Assembly: GCF_000337735.1 (NCBI RefSeq)
Contig: NZ_AOHX01000039.1
Span: 338,661 to 402,660, forward strand
Direction: 5' to 3'
DNA: 64,000 bases
Source of the DNA: Natronorubrum sulfidifaciens JCM 14089
GTDB lineage: Archaea > Halobacteriota > Halobacteria > Halobacteriales > Natrialbaceae
In this document: positions 52,278 through 62,862 of the stretch, in pieces
How positions within the stretch are numbered: the stretch's first letter is position 1
Layout of the letters: each line of letters begins with the position of its first letter
Notes under the pieces: model-generated
The model's input: only the letters and a program-made list of their open reading frames with translations
Databases searched by the model: none
What the model was told of the DNA's origin: nothing
Position numbers and translations under genes: made by a program

Positions 52278-52757
52278 CTACTGGTAAAACTCGGGATGGG
52301 GCTCGATCGCCTCGAGTTTGGGCGGTGTGCGCTGGCGGACGACGAACACGTCGTAGGTCTCGTCGCCGGCGATGTGGACGCCGACGCTCGTCAGCGGCGT
52401 CACGACACGGCCGACGTTGTCGCTGCCGAGAAAGACGACGCTCGGATCGTGTTCCAGTGCCAGCCGTTCGATATGACCGGCGATCCGGGCCTCCGGTGGG
52501 AACTCGCGGATCCGTTCGAACTCGAACGACGCCTCCGGCGTGAGTGACTCGACTCGAGCGCGAAGGCGGTCGACGACGGCACTGACGTCGTACGCGTCGT
52601 CCTCGCCGATCCAGCCCTTCTCTCGAGCGTATCGTTTTCGTTCCGGGACGACGGTGACGGCCACCACGTCCTCCTCGAGTGCGACGCCGTACTCCGCTGC
52701 TCTGACGAGCGCGGCTTCCGCGAGCTCCGACCCATCGAATGGGACAACGAACGTCAT
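52278..52757 (-). CDS. non-canonical universal stress protein (GSDN subfamily)
   Basis: The 159-residue protein starts MTFVVPFDGSELAEAALVRA. The ligand loop reads VVFLGSDNVGRVVTPLTSVG instead of the ATP-binding G-2x-G-9x-G-S/T. It is the paralogue of 40355-40843: the start, KRY/EAY aromatic patch, loop and the YDVFVVR-type end are shared. The start at 52757 is preferred because upstream codons run into a family 2 repeat. Both paralogues sit close to a family 2 element. Confidence 0.82.
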   Translation of the reverse strand: MTFVVPFDGSELAEAALVRAAEYGVALEEDVVAVTVVPERKRYAREKGWIGEDDAYDVSAVVDRLRARVESLTPEASFEFERIREFPPEARIAGHIERLALEHDPSVVFLGSDNVGRVVTPLTSVGVHIAGDETYDVFVVRQRTPPKLEAIEPHPEFYQ

Positions 52758-52866
52758 ACGTACGGTCTCTATGGCTGGCCCAATAACTTCGAGGGCTGGA
52801 TCGAGACCGGGTTTGGTGGGCCACCGGACGGTCGGCGGTCCGCTGGGACTGACGACCGGTGCCGTC

Positions 52867-52950
52867 TGATACGGTTTGCTGTCGTCACTGACTGCCGATT
52901 GCCGACCCATGCTGGCGATCGGCGGTAAACAGGGACAGCAATCCATCTGA
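52867..52950 (+). repeat. family 2 inverted-repeat element, copy 4
   Basis: The element is 84 bp, identical in length to copy 1. The arms are TGATACGGTTTGCTGTC (52867-52883) and GACAGCAATCCATCTGA (52934-52950). The inner palindrome GCCGATTGCC/GGCGATCGGC is conserved with copy 1. This copy is intergenic, about 110 bp before the start of a usp-like gene, not at a stop codon. Confidence 0.75.
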
Positions 52951-53370
52951 GCCGGCCGCCGAGGTGGCGCGCTCGTTCGACGGCCGAACGAGCCGGCTTC
53001 GGTCGACTACTCGAGTCGAAATATCAGAGTAGCATTATATTCGACACGCGATACGGTTGGTAATCCGTGCTTTTCACCCGGAAATGTTTACAGACATATG
53101 CCTGTAATCGGTGATGATAGTATACCGTTATATGAGGGGTGAAATAGCATCGTACGGCCGGACCCGGCTGAGGTCGATGGTAACACGATATTTCCCATCA
53201 TATTAGTGTCAATACGACGATATGGATCGAGTCGGGTTCCGGTCGAGTGGGCGATTGCGGGGCCGACCGGACAGCGGGCCGCTGACACCGACGCCCCATC
53301 CTCGAAAGGCGCCGTTATGCATTCCCGATGACCCGTACAGTTATTGAGAGCGTTGCCGGAGTCTCTCGGT
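52951..53370. other. A/T-rich intergenic region before a tandem usp gene
   Basis: About 420 nt without a confident gene. The part from 53020 to 53230 is rich in A/T with several TATA-like words (for example around 53030, 53110-53140 and 53190-53225), in sharp contrast to its surroundings. It may hold promoter and operator sites for the divergent flanking usp genes, or be decayed foreign DNA. I see no coding signal. Confidence 0.4.
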
Positions 53371-54297
53371 ATGTCTGTGCGTCTCGAGGGGATCGATTCG
53401 GTGTTGTTACCGACAGACGGCAGTGACAGGGCGCTTGCTGGAGCGAGACGTGGCACCGAGCTGGCTGTCGCAACCGGGGCGGATGTCCACGTGCTCTCAG
53501 TCGTCGATACGTCGGAAGCCAAGCCCGACTCGTCGGCTCTCGGACGCGATGAGGACGAGGCGGTGGCGGCGATCGACGCCGACGCCGACGTGGCCGTCGA
53601 CGCCGTCGCACGGATGGTCCGAGAGACGGCACCAGCGCTCGAGGTCACGACGACGGCCGAGCGTGGCACTCCGTTTCGGGTTATCGACAGCTACGTCGAG
53701 GCGGCCGACATCGACCTGATCGCGATGGGGACGAAAGGCCGAACGGGACTCGAGCGGGTGACGCTTGGCAGCGTGACCGAAAACGTCCTGCGAACGGTCG
53801 CCGTTCCGGTGTGTGCGGTCCCACTGGGCGCGGCCGACACACCGCTGTCTTCGACACAGACCGAGACTGTCCTCCTCCCGACGGACGGCAGCGACGGGGC
53901 GGCGGTCGCCGTCGACTGGGGACTCGAACTCGCGACCGTTTTCGATGCGATGGTCCACACGCTCTACTCGGTCGACACGAGTCGGTTTCCATCGAGGACG
54001 GAGCCGACGGAGCTCCTCTCGACACTCGAGGACGAAGGACGGGCCGCACTCGAGGCCGTTCGCGAGCGAGCCGTCGACGCCGGTGTCAGCGTGATGGGGA
54101 CGGTTGCGAGTGGCCCGCCAGCGAAAGTGATCCTGAACTACGCCACGGAAAACGAGATCGACCTCATCGTGATCGGGACACACGGTCGCTCCGGTATGAC
54201 ACGGCACCTGCTGGGAAGCGTCACGGAGAACGTCGTCCGGAACGCCGACGTGCCGGTCGTCTGTGTGCCGATGCGTGGCGACGATCGTCGCCACTGA
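53371..54297 (+). CDS. tandem universal stress protein
   Basis: The 308-residue protein has two domains (about 1-155 and 165-300), both canonical. The first has SVLLPTDGSDRALAGARRG and loop MGTKGRTGLERVTLGS; the second has TVLLPTDGSDGAAVAVDWG and loop IGTHGRSGMTRHLLGS. An acidic insertion (residues about 58-80) lies between the second strand and helix of domain 1. Two ATP sites per chain are expected. It ends 15 nt before the convergent cupredoxin gene. Confidence 0.92.
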   Translation: MSVRLEGIDSVLLPTDGSDRALAGARRGTELAVATGADVHVLSVVDTSEAKPDSSALGRDEDEAVAAIDADADVAVDAVARMVRETAPALEVTTTAERGTPFRVIDSYVEAADIDLIAMGTKGRTGLERVTLGSVTENVLRTVAVPVCAVPLGAADTPLSSTQTETVLLPTDGSDGAAVAVDWGLELATVFDAMVHTLYSVDTSRFPSRTEPTELLSTLEDEGRAALEAVRERAVDAGVSVMGTVASGPPAKVILNYATENEIDLIVIGTHGRSGMTRHLLGSVTENVVRNADVPVVCVPMRGDDRRH

Positions 54298-54312
54298 CTC
54301 TCAGTGCACGCG

Positions 54313-54795
54313 TTATTCGCTTTCGACAGTGATGTCTCCCACCTGCGTTTCCTCGTGGTACGTACAAATATAGGTCGTCATCTCCGTCGTTGCGACGACA
54401 CCCTCGATCGACGCTTCCTCCCCCTCTTCGCTGACGTCGTCGCTCTGATACTCGTCAATAATGTCGTCGTTCTCGTCACGGATCTCGAGGTTGTGCTCGA
54501 CGCCATCGGCGTTGACCCACCTGAACGTGTACTCTTGGCCCTCGATGAGCGTGATCGTCGGGTTCTCTTCGCCCTCGATGATCGCCGGTTCGATGCCGCC
54601 CCAGTGGGAAATCTGACCATCGAAGTAGAACTCGTCGACCTCACCCCAGTCTTCGGCCGCGCCGTTACCGTTTTCGTCTTCCTCGCCGTTGCCGTTCTCC
54701 TCGCCGTTTCCACCACAGCCAGCAAGCACTGCCATCCCGGTTGCACCCGCGATCGTCAGCGCTGTCCGTCGAGAGAGTCGCTCGTTCTCTGCCAT
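54313..54795 (-). CDS. cupredoxin-like lipoprotein with Tat signal (halocyanin-type)
   Basis: The 160-residue protein has a twin-arginine signal (LSRRTALTIAG) and lipobox LAGC with Cys27, then a Gly/Asn/Glu-rich linker to about residue 48. The cupredoxin domain shows copper ligands His101 (VEHNLEI), Cys144 and His147 (YICTYH). The expected axial Met after CxxH is absent; the region reads EETQV, with Gln151 nearest. It is predicted to be anchored on the outer face of the membrane as an electron carrier. The missing Met suggests altered redox potential or Gln ligation. Confidence 0.77.
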   Translation of the reverse strand: MAENERLSRRTALTIAGATGMAVLAGCGGNGEENGNGEEDENGNGAAEDWGEVDEFYFDGQISHWGGIEPAIIEGEENPTITLIEGQEYTFRWVNADGVEHNLEIRDENDDIIDEYQSDDVSEEGEEASIEGVVATTEMTTYICTYHEETQVGDITVESE

Positions 54796-54917
54796 CGGTA
54801 TTTAAAACATCCTCTTGTTTCTTAATACCCGTTCACTGCGTGACAGAAATTCGTGAACATAGATCTAACAGCCACGAGGACGCTACCGACTGGTGATACG
54901 GACTGCTGAAATCACTG

Positions 54918-55145
54918 CTAACGTTGGGATGGTTCGGACTCGAGTGCGTGCTCGTGGACCGACGGGCCGTCACCGTCCTCGAGTCGCCAGCTGTTCCCGT
55001 TGCGGTCCAACAGCCGGGTATCAGTACAGCGATCACACCGAACCGGGTAGACGGAGTCGTTCTCCGCCGTGACAACGACCTCGTGGGTCCAGGGGTGGCG
55101 CCAGTCGTGGCCGTACAGGCGACACTGCCAGTTGAAGGGGCCCAT
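54918..55145 (-). CDS. small protein with paired Cys/His, unknown function
   Basis: The 75-residue protein starts MGPFNWQCRLYGHDWRHPW and contains VRCDRCTDTRLL. The Cys-x4-His and CxxC arrangement could form a single zinc site. No named domain is recognised. The composition is haloarchaeal and the frame is clean, with the ATG at 55145. It is divergent from the usp pseudogene (116 nt between starts). Confidence 0.6.
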   Translation of the reverse strand: MGPFNWQCRLYGHDWRHPWTHEVVVTAENDSVYPVRCDRCTDTRLLDRNGNSWRLEDGDGPSVHEHALESEPSQR

Positions 55146-55261
55146 ATCATGGGCTACGTTCGCACGGTTTGTAACTCGTTGGGATACCAGCGACGATCAC
55201 GACACGAAGACGCCAGATCGGGGTCAAGCTACTTTTCGGCGGCCGTGGAAGTGGGCTCGAC

Positions 55262-55765
55262 ATGTACGAGACAGTCCTCGTGCCGACTGATGGGAGCCCG
55301 ATAGCGGACAGTGCAGGCGCGTATGCGATCCGACTCGCTGAACGGTTCGATGCGACGATACACGTCGTTCACGTCGCCGAGCGGGCGCTCATCGGCGGCG
55401 CTGACGACGGCGAGCAAGCAGTCGACGACCTCGCCGACCGCGCGGCGGCTCGAGACCTCGAGGTGACGACGGCGATCCGCGACCCGGAGGGTGACGTCTA
55501 CCGCGTAACTCATCGCGTACGCCGAGACAGAAGCCGTCGATCTGATCGTCATAGGAACCCACGGTCGCGGCGGTCTCGATCGGTTCCGCCTCGGCAGTGT
55601 CGCCCAGCGAACGCTACAGGAGTCGCCCGTTCCGGTCGCGACGGTCCACGAGGAGACGAGCCTCGAGGCCGACCTCGAGCGACTCGTGGTGCCGACCGAC
55701 GGGAGCCACAGCGCGGCGACCGCCCTCGAGCACGCGATCGCGGCGCCCGAACGGGTGTCGGACAG

Positions 55766-55772
<7 letters not shown>
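55262..55772 (+). pseudogene. frameshifted and truncated tandem universal stress protein
   Basis: Reading starts normally (MYETVLVPTDGSPIADSAGA) but breaks after DPEGDVYR. Removing the T at 55506 restores RELIAYAETEAVDLIVIG and then THGRGGLDRFRLGS, a canonical Usp ATP loop. A second domain then begins (RLVVPTDGSHSAATALEHA) but stops after only 25 residues at TAG 55770-55772. The gene therefore has a single-base insertion plus loss of most of domain 2. Its end overlaps the convergent ATPase gene by 7 nt. A sequencing error could explain the frameshift but not the truncation. Confidence 0.8.
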
Positions 55773-58570
<2,798 letters not shown>

Positions 58571-58701
58571 GTGTATCTAGGTGGTATCTGTCGTGGAGTA
58601 TTTAATCGCATTCCCGAATGAGACGTCTCGACTGTCGAGCTGTCCCCACACGAGAGCGGGCCAAATCGATTTATACGCGGTTGATGTAGGCGCGGGTCAC
58701 G

Positions 58702-59430
58702 ATGCTCGAAGAGAAAATCGCGATCGTGACCGGCGGCGCAGTCGGCATCGGCAAGGCAATCGCCGAGCGATTCCTCGCGGACGGTGCAACCGTCGTCATC
58801 GCCGACATCGACGAGAAGACGGGCGCGGCGACGGCCGACGACCTCGGCTGTGCGTTCGAACACTGTGACGTCCGCGACTACGAACAGGTCGAGGCGCTCG
58901 TCGAGGGCGTCGTCGAGACATACGGCGGCCTTGACGTCATGGTGAACAACGCCGGGGTCGCAAGCGTGACCTCGGTCGAGGAGATGGACCTCGAGGAGTG
59001 GCGAGCCGTCGTCGAGACCAACCTCGATGGCGTCATGCACGGGACGAAAGCCGCGCTGCCCCACCTCAAGGAGACGGACGGGTCGATCATCAATCTCGGC
59101 TCGATCTACGGCCTCGTCGGCGGGAAAGGTGCAGCCTCGTACTCCGCGGCGAAAGGCGGCGTCGTCAACTTCACCCAGCAGGTCGCGATCGACTACGCCA
59201 CCGAGGGCGTCCGCGTCAACAGCATCTGTCCGGGCTTCGTCGAAACGCCGATGACAGAGGACTTACTCGAGGACGAGCGCTTCTACAGCTATCTCGAGCA
59301 GAAAACGCCGATGGATCGGCACGGTCAGCCGGAGGAAATCGCACCCATGGCCGCCTTTCTGGCCTCCGACGACGCATCGTACATCACTGGGGCGAACATT
59401 CCGGTCGACGGCGGCTGGACGGCCTTCTAA
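58702..59430 (+). CDS. short-chain dehydrogenase/reductase (NAD-preferring)
   Basis: This 242-residue classical SDR has cofactor loop TGGAVGIGK (10-18), Asp35 after the second strand (VVIADID), which favours NAD(H), NNAG at 82-85, and the catalytic Ser134, Tyr147 and Lys151 in YSAAK. It ends in GGWTAF. It may be a 3-hydroxybutyrate- or sugar-dehydrogenase-type enzyme. It is followed 81 nt later by another SDR in the same direction. Confidence 0.87.
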   Translation: MLEEKIAIVTGGAVGIGKAIAERFLADGATVVIADIDEKTGAATADDLGCAFEHCDVRDYEQVEALVEGVVETYGGLDVMVNNAGVASVTSVEEMDLEEWRAVVETNLDGVMHGTKAALPHLKETDGSIINLGSIYGLVGGKGAASYSAAKGGVVNFTQQVAIDYATEGVRVNSICPGFVETPMTEDLLEDERFYSYLEQKTPMDRHGQPEEIAPMAAFLASDDASYITGANIPVDGGWTAF

Positions 59431-59511
59431 AGCCGCCATCGGTGCCCGGCTCCGGCAGCCGCTGAGAGGCGGACGCAAGATTAACATGATCGACGGTGTA
59501 GGCCCGACCGT

Positions 59512-60294
59512 ATGTCCGAAACAGTCCAACGGCTCGACCCCCTCGATCGCCGACCACTGTCGGATAAGACCTGTCTCATTACCGGCTCCTCGCGCGGGAT
59601 CGGTCGGGATATTGCGTTCGAGTTCGCGCGCTGTGGCGCGGACGTCGTCGTGAACTATCGCAGCTCCGATGAGAAAGCACAGGCGGTGACCGAACGAATT
59701 CGGGCGAACGACGAGACAGCGATCGCCGTCGGTGCCGACGTCTCCGATCCGAACGACGTCGCCCGGATGGCAGAGGAGGTCCACGATGAACTCGGCTCGG
59801 TCGACGTCCTCGTCAACAACGCCGGCATCACGATCGACCGGAAGTTCGAGGATATGACCTACGAGGACTGGAGCCGAGTGATCGAGGTCAACCTGAACGG
59901 GACGTTCAACTGCACCAAAGCGTTCTACGACGACATCAAAACGGCCGATCAGGGACGACTGATCAACATCTCGAGCGTCGTCGGCCAGCAGGGCAACTAC
60001 GGCCAGGCCAACTACGCCACGTCGAAGGGCGGCCTCATCGCCTTCACCCGGACGATCGCCCTCGAACTCGCCAGACACGGCTCGACGGCGAACTGCGTCG
60101 CGCCGGGCTTTACCGAAACCGACATGCTCGAGAAGGTCCCCGACCGCGTGCGCGACCAGATTCGAGAGGACATCCCGCTCGATCGGTTCGCCGATACCGA
60201 AGACATCGTCGGGATGGTTCGATTCCTCGCCGGCGACTACGCCGATTACATGACCGGGCAAGTCATCGGGATCAACGGCGGGATGGAGTGGTAG
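59512..60294 (+). CDS. 3-oxoacyl-[ACP]/acetoacetyl-CoA reductase, PhaB-like SDR
   Basis: This 260-residue SDR has TGSSRGIGR, Arg50 after the second strand (VVNYRSS), which favours NADPH, NNAG, and the catalytic Ser154/155, Tyr168 and Lys172 in YATSK. The run QQGNYGQANYATSKGG is the signature shared by FabG and PhaB. Haloarchaeal PhaB enzymes in polyhydroxyalkanoate synthesis are of this type, and the 16-residue N-terminal extension (MSETVQRLDPLDRRPL) is typical of them. No phaC is in the window, so the role is inferred. Confidence 0.84.
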   Translation: MSETVQRLDPLDRRPLSDKTCLITGSSRGIGRDIAFEFARCGADVVVNYRSSDEKAQAVTERIRANDETAIAVGADVSDPNDVARMAEEVHDELGSVDVLVNNAGITIDRKFEDMTYEDWSRVIEVNLNGTFNCTKAFYDDIKTADQGRLINISSVVGQQGNYGQANYATSKGGLIAFTRTIALELARHGSTANCVAPGFTETDMLEKVPDRVRDQIREDIPLDRFADTEDIVGMVRFLAGDYADYMTGQVIGINGGMEW

Positions 60295-60387
60295 AGACGG
60301 CCCGTATATCGGAGCAGTGGCGCCGTCGGTTTCGATTCGGGCCACTGGGCGGGTGGTATTATGTCGGCTGCTGGCGTATGGCACTCT

Positions 60388-60813
60388 ATGAGCGAACGCA
60401 TTCTCGTCCCCTACGACGGCTCGCCACAAGCGACGGATGCCCTCGAGTACGCCCTCGAGACGTTCCCCGATGCATCCGTAACGGCACTCAACGTTGTGCC
60501 CCTTCCCGAAGGTTACTGGGCTGCGTTCGAAGACACCGAACACCGGGCCGCCGACATCGACCGGGCCCACGAGCGCGGACAGGACGTCCTCGAGGAGGCG
60601 ATCACGGTCGCAGCAGAACACGACCGTGACCTCGAGACCGAGGTTGCGACTGGGAAACCGGCTCGAGAGATCGTCGAGCAGGCGGAGACCGACGAGTACG
60701 AGACGGTCGTCATCGGCAGTCACGGCCGAGAGGGCGTCTCACGGGTGCTGCTTGGGAGCGTCGCGGAGATGGTCGTGCGTCGGTCACCGATCCCCGTCGT
60801 CGTCGTCAGATAG
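60388..60813 (+). CDS. universal stress protein (single UspA domain)
   Basis: The 141-residue protein has MSERILVPYDGSPQATDALE, ALNVVPLPEGYWAAF, and canonical loop IGSHGREGVSRVLLGS, ending IPVVVVR. It is the closest paralogue of the gene at 34064-34489 (same length, loop and TGKP segment). ATG 60388 starts at the conserved strand. It is the first of a run of four usp genes (60388-62305). Confidence 0.92.
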   Translation: MSERILVPYDGSPQATDALEYALETFPDASVTALNVVPLPEGYWAAFEDTEHRAADIDRAHERGQDVLEEAITVAAEHDRDLETEVATGKPAREIVEQAETDEYETVVIGSHGREGVSRVLLGSVAEMVVRRSPIPVVVVR

Positions 60814-60880
60814 CCGTCTGTCGTCAGTTGCTGGCACGGAAACGACTAAGGCGAGTCGAACGAGACGTTTGCCCAACTCA

Positions 60881-61342
60881 ATGTCCGCACCGGATCACGC
60901 CGTCGACCCTGTTCGTTCGATTCTCGTCCCGACCGACGGGAGCGACGCCGCTCGGGCTGCCCTCGAGCGCGCGCTCGCGATCGCCGACCGAGAAGACGCA
61001 GTCGTTCACCTGCTGACGGTCATGGACACCAGCGACGGGCCGCTCTCGTTCGGCATCGCGGACGTCCACGAACTCGAGGCGTCGAAAGAACGACTGCTCG
61101 AGGAGCTCACCGCGAGCGCCGACAGGTACGACGTCGAGGTCACTGGGGCCGTTCGTCGAGGCCGTCCTGCCGACGAGATCCTGAGCTACGCCGACGAACA
61201 CGAGATCGACCAGCTCGTGCTCGGTCGGACCGGGCGTGGCGCGGTCACAGAGGCGCTCCTCGGCAGTACGGCAGACCGCGTCGTTCGCACGGCGACAGTC
61301 CCCGTCCTCGTCGTTCCCGACGCCACCGTCGGCGGCGACTGA
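60881..61342 (+). CDS. universal stress protein (single UspA domain)
   Basis: The 153-residue protein has an N-terminal extension of about ten residues before RSILVPTDGSDAARAALERA, then VMDTSDGPLSFG, and loop LGRTGRGAVTEALLGS, whose spacing fits the ATP consensus. It ends VPVLVVPDATVGGD. ATG 60881 is the first in-frame ATG with haloarchaeal-like composition after it. It is 67 nt after the preceding usp gene. Confidence 0.9.
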   Translation: MSAPDHAVDPVRSILVPTDGSDAARAALERALAIADREDAVVHLLTVMDTSDGPLSFGIADVHELEASKERLLEELTASADRYDVEVTGAVRRGRPADEILSYADEHEIDQLVLGRTGRGAVTEALLGSTADRVVRTATVPVLVVPDATVGGD

Positions 61343-61406
61343 CCGGGCCGCCCCGTCGATCACGGCGCGTAGCTTTACTATCGTCACGCTCGAACACCGG
61401 GATACG

Positions 61407-61832
61407 ATGTCGCGATCGATTCTCGTCGCACACGATGGCTCGTCCCACGCACAGGCTGCACTTGAGTACGCACTCGAGATGTTTCCGGACACACGACTCG
61501 TGGTCTTTCATGCGATCGATCCGTTCGAGCTCACGCCCGACGAAGACCGACTCCCGCCGTTGACCGAAGACTGGCTCGCGGAACAACACGACGAGGCGGC
61601 GACGCTCTTTGCGGACGCGCTCGAGGCCGTCGACACGGAGGGCGTGGTGATCGAGACCGAGACGGCGGTCGGCTCGCCGGCACAGACGATCGTGGCTGCC
61701 GTCGAAGAGACCGGCGTCGACGGGATCGTCATCGGCAGCCGCGGTCGGGGGAACGTCGCCGAGGCACGGATGGGGAGTACGGCCGAACTCGTCGTCAAGC
61801 GTGCGAGCGTGCCGGTGACGGTCGTCCGATAA
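61407..61832 (+). CDS. universal stress protein (single UspA domain)
   Basis: The 141-residue protein has MSRSILVAHDGSSHAQAALE, a VVFHAIDPFELTPDEDRLPP segment, and loop IGSRGRGNVAEARMGS, ending VPVTVVR. The middle region with DPFEL and a long acidic helix resembles the gene at 40925-41353. It converges with the usp gene at 61844 (11 nt between the stops), so both share a termination region. Confidence 0.92.
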   Translation: MSRSILVAHDGSSHAQAALEYALEMFPDTRLVVFHAIDPFELTPDEDRLPPLTEDWLAEQHDEAATLFADALEAVDTEGVVIETETAVGSPAQTIVAAVEETGVDGIVIGSRGRGNVAEARMGSTAELVVKRASVPVTVVR

Positions 61833-61843
61833 CACCGAGATCG

Positions 61844-62305
61844 TCACTCCTCGGGTGTGTCCCGAACGACCGTGACGGTCACCGGCGACCGGGCGACGAC
61901 CATCTCCGCGACGCTGCCGAGCAACAGACGGGAGGGGCCCAGCCGCCCGTGGCCGCCGAGAACGATGCCGTCGATGTCGTGATCCTCGACGTAGTCGATG
62001 ATTTCGCGGGCGGCGTCGCCGGTCACACTTTCGGTCGTGAGATCAGCGTCGTGTTCGTCGGCCAGTTCGCGAACTTCCTCGAAAACGAGTTCCTCCTCTT
62101 CAGCCGCCCGTTCGAACCACGCTTCGGAGCCGTGGGGCGGTTCGTTTCTGACGTCGACGGGTGTCATGGAGCTATAGCCGGGCTCCGACGGGTCGATCAC
62201 GTGTAGCGCGACGACGGTCGCGTCGGAATGGGTGTCGAACGCGTATTCGAGTGCCCGTTTCGAGAGCGGCGAGCCGTCGACAGGAACGAGTAGTTGACGA
62301 GACAT
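61844..62305 (-). CDS. universal stress protein (single UspA domain)
   Basis: The protein has 153 residues from ATG 62305; an ATG two codons upstream is also possible. It begins SRQLLVPVDGSPLSKRALEYA and has the HVIDPSEPGYSSM segment, and loop LGGHGRLGPSRLLLGS, canonical. It resembles 41423-41863 in the middle insertion. It is divergent from the DUF2267 gene (147 nt between starts). Confidence 0.92.
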   Translation of the reverse strand: MSRQLLVPVDGSPLSKRALEYAFDTHSDATVVALHVIDPSEPGYSSMTPVDVRNEPPHGSEAWFERAAEEEELVFEEVRELADEHDADLTTESVTGDAAREIIDYVEDHDIDGIVLGGHGRLGPSRLLLGSVAEMVVARSPVTVTVVRDTPEE

Positions 62306-62452
62306 CACCATCCCGTACTTCGCGTAGTCTCAAAAGAGTATGCAGGGATGGACAGCCACGCTCGAGCGTCGAAAACGGCTCCCTCGAGTCACGATCAGCC
62401 GGCTGACGGCAGCCCTTTATCCGTCTCGTCGGTGTACGGCCGAGCGCTTGAG

Positions 62453-62842
62453 ATGAACTACAAGGAATTTATCGGGCAGGTCCAGCACCGACTCGAATAC
62501 GCACAGTTCGGACAGGCCGTTCGGGCGACCAGAGCCGTCCTGACGACGCTCGGCGAGCGCTTACAGGAGGGCGAGGCCACCGATCTCGCCAGCCCGCTGC
62601 CGATGGAGATCGATCGCTATCTGACCCACGCCGAACACGGTCAGCGGTTCGACTATCAGGAGTTCCTCGACCGGGTCGCCGACCGCGAGGGTGTCGACCG
62701 CGCCGACGCGAACTACCACGCCCAGCAGCTGTTGGCAGTCGTCGCGGAGGTCGTCCCCGCGGGGAACCTCGAGAAGATCGACGGGCAACTACCCGAGGAG
62801 TTCGATCCACTGTTCGAACTGATCGAGACCGCCGAGGGGTGA
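62453..62842 (+). CDS. DUF2267 family protein
   Basis: The 129-residue all-helical protein starts MNYKEFIGQVQHRLEYAQFG and continues with AVRATRAVLTTLGERLQEGEA, LPMEIDRYL, FDYQEFLDRVADREG and a C-terminal VVPAGNLEKIDGQLPEEFDPLF. These are the conserved blocks of DUF2267, an uncharacterised small-protein family found in bacteria and haloarchaea, often near usp and Hsp20 genes. Function is unknown. The TGA overlaps a GTG codon of the next gene (GTGA), suggesting translational coupling. ATG 62453 starts the domain directly. Confidence 0.85.
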   Translation: MNYKEFIGQVQHRLEYAQFGQAVRATRAVLTTLGERLQEGEATDLASPLPMEIDRYLTHAEHGQRFDYQEFLDRVADREGVDRADANYHAQQLLAVVAEVVPAGNLEKIDGQLPEEFDPLFELIETAEG

Positions 62843-62862
62843 CCACCAGCGAGCAGCGACCC

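Noticed and set aside
52757..52946. Longer N-terminus for the usp-like gene 52278-52757
   Set aside because: The extra 63 codons run through a family 2 repeat and have no Usp similarity; the ATG at 52757 starts the conserved first strand.
32871..52950. CRISPR array made of the family 2 repeats
   Set aside because: The four copies are thousands of bases apart, internally palindromic and not separated by regular spacers; no cas gene is present.
59263..60723. Long minus-strand open frame across the two SDR genes
   Set aside because: It spans the intergenic gaps and has no domain; both SDRs on the plus strand have complete catalytic motifs.
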